Source: Pseudomonadota bacterium
GTDB taxonomy: Bacteria; Pseudomonadota; Gammaproteobacteria; Burkholderiales; Thiobacillaceae
DNA: 15,661 bases
Assembly (NCBI GenBank): GCA_021847385.1
Contig: JAJZTV010000015.1
Span: 1-15,661 of the forward strand
Direction: 5' to 3'
Shown piece by piece: positions 7,520 through 15,661 of this stretch (its first letter is position 1; each line of letters starts with the position of its first letter). The notes under the pieces are model-generated. The model saw only the letters and a program-made list of their open reading frames with translations, searched no databases and was not told where the DNA came from. A program made the translations under genes and the position numbers.

Positions 7520-7587
7520 ACGAGGCCAGACTGACGCGCCAGGGCAACACACGTGCCGCAAAATGTCAGCCCCGGGCTGCCGCATCA

Positions 7588-7603
7588 TGCAAAACACTTT
7601 GCA
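7588..7603. promoter_or_regulatory. Dyad TGCAAA-acac-TTTGCA upstream of the pilin promoter
   Basis: A perfect 6-bp inverted repeat with a 4-base spacer is centred about 65 bases upstream of the predicted sigma-54 start site. This layout suits binding of a dimeric activator such as PilR, though it does not resemble a known PilR site closely enough to name it. Confidence 0.4.
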
Positions 7604-7607
7604 GTCC

Positions 7608-7631
7608 ATTGTTTTATTTGCTAAAAACAAT
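7608..7631. promoter_or_regulatory. Dyad ATTGTTTT / AAAACAAT next to the sigma-54 promoter
   Basis: A perfect 8-bp inverted repeat with an 8-base AT-rich centre ends two bases before the -24 element of the pilin promoter. The AT-rich, bendable sequence could hold an activator or a DNA-bending protein. On the minus strand it lies about 100-125 bases upstream of addA. Confidence 0.4.
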
Positions 7632-7633
7632 CC

Positions 7634-7649
7634 TGGCACAGTTCTCGCA
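7634..7649 (+). promoter_or_regulatory. Sigma-54 (RpoN) promoter of the pilin gene
   Basis: TGGCACA-GTTC-TCGCA matches the -24/-12 consensus TGGCACR-N4-TTGCW at all but one position (C for the second T of TTGC). The invariant GG (7635-7636) and GC (7647-7648) have the exact required spacing of 12 between their first G residues. Predicted transcription start is near 7660, about 40 bases before the pilin ATG. Sigma-54 promoters controlled by PilSR are the standard arrangement for type IV pilin genes. Confidence 0.82.
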
Positions 7650-7686
7650 GCAAGGACCAGGCCGCTCAGCGGAGTTTATTTTTCTC

Positions 7687-7693
7687 AAGGAGA
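7687..7693 (+). promoter_or_regulatory. Ribosome binding site of the pilin gene
   Basis: AAGGAGA lies 7 bases after its last consensus G from the ATG at 7700. This supports the first ATG over the internal ATG at 7709, which would give a 7-residue leader instead of 10. Confidence 0.75.
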
Positions 7694-7699
7694 CACACC

Positions 7700-8155
7700 A
7701 TGCACGCCATGCGCAAAGTACAAGCCGGCTTCACCCTGATCGAACTGCTGATCGTGGTGGCCATCGTCGGCATCCTCGCCGCCGTCGCGATCCCCGCCTA
7801 CCAGGACTACACCAAGAAAGCCAAGTTGACCGAGCCTTTGGCCAAACTGGACGAACTGAAGTTGCAGGCGATGGAATTCTTCACGACCAATGGCGGTTTC
7901 ACTACTTTCTCCATCGCCGACCCAACTTACTCGTCGCAATACGTGGCCAGCGTAAACGTCGGCGCCACGATGAACGCTACCACCGCCTCGGTTAAAGCGG
8001 TCATCGGAGGGATAGATGCCTCGGCCAACGGGGCGCAACTCTGTTTGGTCACCAGCGACAGCGGCAAGACCTGGGTCGGCATGGGCAAAGAAGGCACCGG
8101 CACCAAGATCAAGTCGTTGATGCCGAAGAGTTTTAGTACTACCGACTGCCCGTAA
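7700..8155 (+). CDS. pilA: Type IV major pilin (PilA-like prepilin)
   Basis: This 151-residue prepilin is the structural subunit of type IVa pili. The class III leader is MHAMRKVQAG, cleaved after G10 by the prepilin peptidase. Mature residue 1 is F11 (to be N-methylated) and E15 is the conserved Glu+5. FTLIELLIVVAIVGILAAVA forms the N-terminal hydrophobic helix, followed by IPAYQDYTKKAKL, typical of the family. The C-terminal C115 and C150 probably close the disulfide loop. The last residue is Pro, not the Ser that TfpO-type enzymes modify at the C-terminus in some Pseudomonas pilins. A sigma-54 promoter and a strong ribosome site precede the gene, a strong terminator follows, and an oligosaccharyltransferase gene is next. 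It could be a minor pilin, but the promoter and RBS strength favour the major subunit. Confidence 0.93.
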   Translation: MHAMRKVQAGFTLIELLIVVAIVGILAAVAIPAYQDYTKKAKLTEPLAKLDELKLQAMEFFTTNGGFTTFSIADPTYSSQYVASVNVGATMNATTASVKAVIGGIDASANGAQLCLVTSDSGKTWVGMGKEGTGTKIKSLMPKSFSTTDCP

Positions 8156-8169
8156 CATTGCGTGCATGG

Positions 8170-8199
8170 AAAAAGCCGCCCTCCGGGGCGGTTTTTTTT
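8170..8199 (+). terminator. Intrinsic terminator after the pilin gene
   Basis: The stem CCGCCC (8176-8181) / GGGCGG (8186-8191) has a TCCG loop, a 5' A-run and eight consecutive T. It ends 9 bases before the proposed start of the transferase gene. It should make the pilin transcript abundant and discrete while letting only limited read-through reach the downstream gene. Confidence 0.92.
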
Positions 8200-8208
8200 G
8201 ACTCGACG

Positions 8209-10029
8209 ATGGCGTTTATTTCTCTATCCCGCCTCGGTCTATTCGGCTTGCTCGCGCTGTTCTGCGTGCCCGCGCTAGTTTCTGCGCATACGTGGCCTAT
8301 CCCATCTTTCTATGTGGAATGGACAGCGGGGGCATGTGGCCTATTTGCCATTGCCGGTTTGCTCGCCGGACGTTCACCGGCATTGGAAGTCCCTCGCGTG
8401 GTTTGGTTCCCGCTTGGACTGGCCGCGCTGCTGTTACTCCAAGCCGCATTCGGACGGACAATTTATCCGAGCCAGGCCGTACTCGCCGTGCTCTACCTGC
8501 TATGGGCGATAGCCTTGATGTTGGCGGCACGCACCCTGAGCCAAGTCTGGGGTACACAACGTCTGACAATATGGCTGGCCTGGGCGCTTCTGGTTAGCGG
8601 CATACTCAGCGCCTCGATCGCACTCTGGCAGCTTGGGCGCTTCGATATCGAGCTGCCGCTTGTCCTGAAACCGCCACCGCATCTGATTTACGGTAACACT
8701 GCTCAGCCCAACCATTTTGCCGACTATCAGGCCCTGGCCTGGGCTGCGTTGCTGTATTTGTTTGCGCAAGGCCGCCTGCACTGGCCCTTGGTGACGCCCA
8801 TCGCACTATTGCTGCTGACCAGCCTGGGGTTATCCGGCTCACGTAGCGCTTGGCTATATCTGCTAGCCTTCGTTGTTTTGTCGGTTTGGTATTTCATGCG
8901 GCGCCGGACGCGCAACGCACGACTGTTATTGGTCGTTTCTGTCGCGACCTTGCCATTCTTCTTTTGCCTGCAATTCGTCCTTGATGCCTGGGGTGTGCTG
9001 ACGGCGAACAGCCGGCTGACTGACCTAGCCAGCAACTTGCCGATCCGCCTGTCGCTATGGAAAGACGCCTGGACGATGTACACCGAGGCCCTTTGGTTCG
9101 GCATCGGCTATCAGCAATATGCCTGGCATCACTTCACGCTGACACTGAACGGTCACTCGCCATTTGCGGCCATGGCCGGCTTCGAGAATATTTTCGCGGA
9201 GCACTCACATAATATCGTGCTGCAGTTGCTGGCCGAGTTCGGCAGTGCCGCCATCCCCCTGCTGGCATGGGCTGCCTATTGTTTCTTCGTAGCGCTACGC
9301 AATATCGCCTCACCCGCCCAATGGTGGCTGGTCGCACTCCTAGCCGTATTGGGCATACATAGCCTGCTGGAATATCCGCTGTGGTTTGCCAATTTCCTCG
9401 GCGTCGCCGCCGTGGCATATGCATTGGCCGATCCTCGACCCTATGCGTTCGTGATACCTACCGCCAGTCTGCGCCGCCTTGGTGCGCTGTTCGTGATCGG
9501 AGGGGCCATGATTCTGACTCTGCTGCTGCACGGCTATGCCGCGATTGAGCGCATGATTTTTGCGTGGAATAGCGAGCGGTCGCCGCAAACCGTCGCGGTG
9601 ATTCAAGACAACCTGCGTATCGCGCAAATAGCGGCCCTGCTGGAACCCCAGGTCGATGCCTTCATGGCTGGCCTGCCCGTTGATTTGGGTCAGCATGAGG
9701 CCTTGCAAGAGCGGGTAGCGCTCAGTGCGAAGGTAATGCGGCGGATGACCAATGCTGGTACGGTCTACCGCCACGTCGCCTGGCTCTGGATGGCCGACCA
9801 GAAGACCGAGGCCCTTGCGCTATTGGACAAGGCGGTACGCGCCTACCCGGCCTCGCGCGAGCGTAACGTCGAGGAATTGCAGCGCTTGGCTAAGCTCTAT
9901 CCCGAGATCGAGCCTTTGCTGCAGGCGGCCCGGTCCGCCCAGGCCTCCGCGGCACCGCTGCCCGCCAACGCAGCCACACCCGCAGGCGCCGGAATGTTTC
10001 GGCCTCCAGGCTATCGGACAACACCGTAA
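8209..10029 (+). CDS. pglL: PglL-type O-oligosaccharyltransferase (Wzy_C superfamily), likely pilin glycosylase
   Basis: This 606-residue polytopic inner-membrane protein transfers a lipid-linked glycan to protein in the periplasm. Roughly ten or more hydrophobic segments fill residues 1-445. Signature blocks are YGNTAQPNHFADY (161-173, the PglL_A-type N..QPNH motif), SGSRSAW (209-215), the periplasmic-loop EHSHNIVLQLLAEFG (331-345) and HSLLEYPLWFANF (384-396). A soluble C-terminal part (about 450-580) resembles the Wzy_C_2 extension, and an Ala/Pro tail ends the protein. The ATG at 8209 has no clear ribosome site. The frame is open back to a TTG at 8158, but that would translate the terminator hairpin. 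Directly downstream of a pilin gene, the pilin is the obvious substrate, as in TfpO/PglL loci. Base composition looks a little lower in GC than priA/argS. Its 3' end overlaps ygfX antisense. Confidence 0.88.
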   Translation: MAFISLSRLGLFGLLALFCVPALVSAHTWPIPSFYVEWTAGACGLFAIAGLLAGRSPALEVPRVVWFPLGLAALLLLQAAFGRTIYPSQAVLAVLYLLWAIALMLAARTLSQVWGTQRLTIWLAWALLVSGILSASIALWQLGRFDIELPLVLKPPPHLIYGNTAQPNHFADYQALAWAALLYLFAQGRLHWPLVTPIALLLLTSLGLSGSRSAWLYLLAFVVLSVWYFMRRRTRNARLLLVVSVATLPFFFCLQFVLDAWGVLTANSRLTDLASNLPIRLSLWKDAWTMYTEALWFGIGYQQYAWHHFTLTLNGHSPFAAMAGFENIFAEHSHNIVLQLLAEFGSAAIPLLAWAAYCFFVALRNIASPAQWWLVALLAVLGIHSLLEYPLWFANFLGVAAVAYALADPRPYAFVIPTASLRRLGALFVIGGAMILTLLLHGYAAIERMIFAWNSERSPQTVAVIQDNLRIAQIAALLEPQVDAFMAGLPVDLGQHEALQERVALSAKVMRRMTNAGTVYRHVAWLWMADQKTEALALLDKAVRAYPASRERNVEELQRLAKLYPEIEPLLQAARSAQASAAPLPANAATPAGAGMFRPPGYRTTP

Positions 10030-10351
10030 GGGTGTGTCGATGCGCGGCGCCTCGCAGGCGCAGCACGCAGCACCCGGGCCATACCACGCTGCCCGGCAAG
10101 AGTTCGACGGCCTGCCAGTCCTGGTCTTGTCCTATCTCCAGGCGGCCGTCGGCTTGGCAACGCAGCGCAACGGCCGCTTGGGTTTGTTGCAGCCGCCAGA
10201 GGGAAATCACGACAAGCACGGCACCCAGCGCCCTGGCCGGCCAGGGCAAATCGGCCAACGCCAACCCTAGCAGGGCCAGCACATGCAAGGCCCATTGGCT
10301 ATGCCGCAGGCTACGCGAAGGCTTCAGCTCGCATTGCAACAACGTGGTCAA
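9890..10351 (-). CDS. ygfX: YgfX (CptA)-like membrane protein
   Basis: This 153-residue protein fits the YgfX family. It has a short N-terminal region with two hydrophobic segments (about residues 20-34 and 38-52), a beta-rich middle (ADGRLEIGQDQDWQAVELL, 67-85), then the conserved end SDSLEAETFRRLRVWLRW (112-129). In E. coli YgfX is the reported toxin-like partner of the flavinylation factor SdhE/YgfY and is membrane-bound. No sdhE-like gene is visible here. The start is a TTG at 10351 preceded by a strong GGGGAGGGGG purine tract, the best available start. Residues after about 130 are a basic Arg/Pro tail, probably unconserved. The gene converges on pglL and overlaps its last 140 bases, and it diverges from dacB with a 63-base gap. 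Confidence 0.75.
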   Translation of the reverse strand: MTTLLQCELKPSRSLRHSQWALHVLALLGLALADLPWPARALGAVLVVISLWRLQQTQAAVALRCQADGRLEIGQDQDWQAVELLPGSVVWPGCCVLRLRGAAHRHTLTVLSDSLEAETFRRLRVWLRWRAAVPRRPGRTGPPAAKARSRDRA

Positions 10352-10414
10352 GCCACCCCCTCCCCTTTATGATCTGTCTACGCGCCGCGCTGGCGGCTTC
10401 ACTGACTCGCCGAT

Positions 10415-11824
10415 ATGTTCCGATATTTTTTCATTGCCTGCCTGCTTATTCCCCGTGTTGCCTTCAGCGCGGGCCTGCCCGCCGGGGTCGAGGCCGCACT
10501 GAAGGAGGCCGCCATCCCGGATAGTCATGTCGGCGTGCTGGTGCAGACCGTGGGCGATGCGGCGCCGCAACTGGCCTTGGGCGAGGAGCGCTCGTTCAAC
10601 CCGGCCTCGGTCATGAAGGTGCTCACGACCCTGGCCGCCTTGGATAGCCTCAACCCGAGCTTTACCTGGAAGACCCGCGTGCTCATCGACGGCGAGATCA
10701 AGAGCGGCGTGTTGAAAGGCGCCCTGATCCTGCAAGGCGGCGGCGACCCGGCCTTGTCGCTGGAGCGTTTTTGGTTGCTGCTACGCGAACTACGCGCACG
10801 CGGCGTGCGCGAGATTCGGGGCGACATTCTGATCGATCAAAGTTTTTACCAGATCGAGGCGACCGACCCCGGCCACTTCGATCAAGCGCCGCTGAAACCT
10901 TACAACGCCTCGCCCACGGCGCTGATCGTCAGCCAGAACGCGATCGCGCTGCGGCTCAGCCCAGACGGGCGCAAGGTACATGCACAATTGGAACCGCCCG
11001 TCGCCGGCATCACGATAAAAGATGAGCTCTTGCTCAACGGCGGCGCTTGCAACGGTTGGCACGACGGCGTCGTCCCGACATTGGAAAAATCGACGCTGAT
11101 CCTGCAAGGCCATTACCCCGCCGCCTGTGCCGACCAAGTGCTGTGGCTCAACCTGCTCGCGCCGAGCGATACCGTCGGCGCCGTGTTCTCCGCGCTGTGG
11201 CAGGAATTGGGCGGCCGCCATCGCGGCACGGTGCGCATCGCCGCGGCGCCGGCCTCGGCCCGCACGCTGTTCGAATTCGACTCCTTGCCGCTCGCGCTGA
11301 TCGCGCGCGACGTGAATACCTACAGCAATAACGTCATGGCCAAGATGCTGTTCCTCAACCTCGGCGCTGCGCGCTATGGTGCCCCGGCCACTTGGGACAA
11401 GGGCGAGCGCGCCATCCGCGCCTGGCTGGCGGAGAAACGCCTCGATCTGCCGGAGCTGGTGCTCGAAAACGGTTGCGGCCTATCGCGCATCGAGCGCATC
11501 TCGGCCGCCTCGCTGGCCAAACTCTTGGCCTGGGCACCGCAGAGCCCGGCCTTCTATGCCTTCGCCGCCTCGCTCCCGGTACTGGGCCTGAGCGGCACCC
11601 TGAAGACCCGGTTGAACGGCAGCCCCCAGGCCGGCCGCGCCTGGCTCAAGACCGGTAGCCTCAACGGCGTGCGCAATATGGCCGGTTACGTGCTGGATCG
11701 ACAAGGCCGGCGCAAGATCCTGGTGTTTTTGCTCAACCACGCCAACGCATCGGCCGCCGGCAAGGCCCAGGAAGCCTTGATAGACTGGGCCATCGACCCG
11801 ACGATCAGCGGAAAAACCCCGTAG
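10415..11824 (+). CDS. dacB: D-alanyl-D-alanine carboxypeptidase/endopeptidase (PBP4 family)
   Basis: DacB (PBP4, peptidase S13) trims the terminal D-Ala from peptidoglycan peptides and cleaves DD-crosslinks in the periplasm. The 469 residues match the family length. The signal peptide is MFRYFFIACLLIPRVAFSA, with likely cleavage before G20. The three penicillin-binding motifs are present: SVMK (65-68, nucleophile S65), SNN (304-306) and KTG (412-414, in WLKTGSLNG). The large insertion between the first two motifs, with LQGGGDPAL (106-114), is characteristic of class C PBPs. The ATG at 10415 lacks a strong ribosome site. It stands alone between the divergent ygfX and the 303-base gap before priA. 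No clear intrinsic terminator follows. Confidence 0.95.
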   Translation: MFRYFFIACLLIPRVAFSAGLPAGVEAALKEAAIPDSHVGVLVQTVGDAAPQLALGEERSFNPASVMKVLTTLAALDSLNPSFTWKTRVLIDGEIKSGVLKGALILQGGGDPALSLERFWLLLRELRARGVREIRGDILIDQSFYQIEATDPGHFDQAPLKPYNASPTALIVSQNAIALRLSPDGRKVHAQLEPPVAGITIKDELLLNGGACNGWHDGVVPTLEKSTLILQGHYPAACADQVLWLNLLAPSDTVGAVFSALWQELGGRHRGTVRIAAAPASARTLFEFDSLPLALIARDVNTYSNNVMAKMLFLNLGAARYGAPATWDKGERAIRAWLAEKRLDLPELVLENGCGLSRIERISAASLAKLLAWAPQSPAFYAFAASLPVLGLSGTLKTRLNGSPQAGRAWLKTGSLNGVRNMAGYVLDRQGRRKILVFLLNHANASAAGKAQEALIDWAIDPTISGKTP

Positions 11825-11846
11825 CTCGAGGTACTTTAGCGATCAC

Positions 11847-11855
11847 TTATGCACA
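11847..11855 (+). promoter_or_regulatory. DnaA box TTATGCACA
   Basis: Exact match to the DnaA-box consensus TTWTNCACA, 23 bases after the dacB stop and on the dacB side of the AT-rich core. It could be chance on its own. It is listed because two further boxes share its orientation in the same gap. Confidence 0.5.
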
Positions 11856-12013
11856 TGACGCAAGGTCTTTTTGCCGCGCCTGTCAAGCGATTAGGCCGTC
11901 TATTCAAACATTCTGTAATGCACTGATAAATAATGGAAAAATATTTGCCTTTTTTATGGGCTGACAATCGCAAAGGCCGTCTCCATAAGGCTTCGTTACG
12001 TTTTCGCGACAGC

Positions 12014-12034
12014 TTTTCCACAAACTTATCCACA
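12014..12034 (+). promoter_or_regulatory. Tandem DnaA boxes TTTTCCACA and TTATCCACA
   Basis: TTTTCCACA (12014-12022) and TTATCCACA (12026-12034) are direct repeats 3 bases apart. The second is the highest-affinity DnaA box sequence known from E. coli oriC (R1). They lie about 95-115 bases upstream of priA. Such close spacing is typical of cooperative DnaA sites in origins or DnaA-regulated promoters. Confidence 0.65.
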
Positions 12035-12044
12035 GGTTTCGTGG

Positions 12045-12065
12045 ACAAGCCGAAAAGCGGCTTGT
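12045..12065 (+). other. Hairpin ACAAGCCG-aaaag-CGGCTTGT
   Basis: A perfect 8-bp inverted repeat with a 5-base loop lies 10 bases after the tandem DnaA boxes and 62 bases before priA. No T-run follows, so it is not a classic terminator. It may be an operator or a leader structure of the priA transcript. Confidence 0.5.
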
Positions 12066-12127
12066 GCCGGACAGGTTTCGCCCGATCTTTGAATAAATCA
12101 CTTTAACTTGGCCCCCTAAACTCGCCC

Positions 12128-14299
<2,172 letters not shown>

Positions 14300-14300
14300 G

Positions 14301-14317
14301 CGCCTGCAAAACAGGCG
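14301..14317 (+). other. Hairpin just after priA
   Basis: CGCCTG and CAGGCG pair perfectly around CAAAA, two bases after the priA stop codon. There is no T-run, so it is at best a weak or Rho-assisted terminator or an mRNA 3'-end stabiliser. Confidence 0.4.
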
Positions 14318-14334
14318 GACAAGCCGGTTGCGGA

Positions 14335-14350
14335 TATAATTCGAAGAATT
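14335..14350 (+). promoter_or_regulatory. argS promoter -10 with overlapping dyad
   Basis: A perfect TATAAT (14335-14340) lies 26 bases before the argS ATG. No good -35 stands 16-18 bases upstream, where the priA-end hairpin lies. The dyad AATTC-GAA-GAATT (14338-14350) overlaps the -10 and the expected start site, a typical place for a repressor operator, though its binder is unknown. Confidence 0.5.
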
Positions 14351-14366
14351 TTCCAAGCCTGCCCTT

Positions 14367-15661
<1,295 letters not shown>

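Larger units (their letters stand above)
11825..12127. other. Gene-free AT-rich region with DnaA boxes, upstream of priA
   Basis: This 303-base gap holds no convincing gene. It contains three exact matches to TTWTNCACA in the same orientation (11847-11855, 12014-12022, 12026-12034), an AT-rich core (16 G/C in the 60 bases 11901-11960) and an 8-bp hairpin at 12045-12065. It must also contain the priA promoter, but I cannot place a convincing -35/-10 pair, and priA has no visible Shine-Dalgarno. Short open frames on the minus strand across it have no family resemblance. Confidence 0.7.

Noticed and set aside
7567..7579. Small palindrome CAGCCC-C-GGGCTG in the pilA-addA gap
   Set aside because: Short and GC-rich, easily expected by chance in this composition. 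No T-run or known site type.
7508..7639. 44-residue N-terminal extension of AddA
   Set aside because: The extension is Cys-rich, runs through the pilin control region, and the conserved AddA N-terminus begins at the ATG 7507.
8158..8208. Upstream TTG start for the oligosaccharyltransferase
   Set aside because: It would translate the pilin terminator hairpin and T-run into the N-terminus. The ATG at 8209 precedes the first membrane segment.
10345..10373. Possible dacB promoter (TGGTCA, 17 bases, TATGAT)
   Set aside because: The -35 matches only half the consensus and the site overlaps the ygfX start region. Not strong enough to list.

Overview
The window looks like chromosomal DNA of a GC-rich betaproteobacterium. 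The evidence is an argJ / DUF815 ATPase / Nudix-ThiE block, a PglL-type pilin oligosaccharyltransferase next to a type IVa pilin, YgfX, PriA and ArgS. A Hydrogenophilales/Thiobacillaceae-type relative is my guess from gene content, not proven. The genes are mostly core. No tRNA, rRNA, CRISPR array or intact insertion sequence was seen.

Left block, minus strand (1-7507). Reading leftward from 7507: a solitary AddA-type helicase-nuclease (4148-7507), argJ (2858-4102), a DUF815 AAA ATPase (1995-2861), a Nudix-ThiE fusion hydrolase (1066-1998), a small membrane-anchored protein with a methionine-rich motif (641-1075), and the start of phoU (1-574, cut by the window edge). argJ to the small protein are joined by overlapping stop and start codons (GTGA, ATGA and a 10-base overlap), so they look like one translationally coupled unit. 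phoU has its own -10 box. The addA reading frame carries an in-frame REP-like palindrome.

Middle block, mainly plus strand (7508-11824). A divergent control region holds a convincing sigma-54 promoter and two dyads. It drives a type IV pilin gene (7700-8155). A strong intrinsic terminator follows, then a PglL/Wzy_C O-oligosaccharyltransferase gene (8209-10029). Together they form a pilin and pilin-glycosylation pair. A convergent ygfX-like gene (9890-10351, minus) overlaps the last 140 bases of the transferase gene antisense. dacB (10415-11824), a periplasmic D-Ala-D-Ala carboxypeptidase/endopeptidase, diverges from ygfX.

Right block, plus strand (11825-15661). A 303-base gene-free stretch before priA is strikingly AT-rich in its middle (16 GC of 60 bases at 11901-11960). 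It holds three perfect matches to the DnaA-box consensus TTWTNCACA plus a hairpin. priA (12128-14299, replication restart helicase) and argS (14367 to the window end, truncated) follow. The last ~20 bases of argS do not fit the ArgS family and may be a contig-edge artefact.

The most interesting items are the DnaA-box/AT-rich region before priA, the palindrome embedded in addA, the sigma-54 pilin-glycosylation locus, and the antisense overlap of ygfX with the transferase gene. No clearly new biological system was found.
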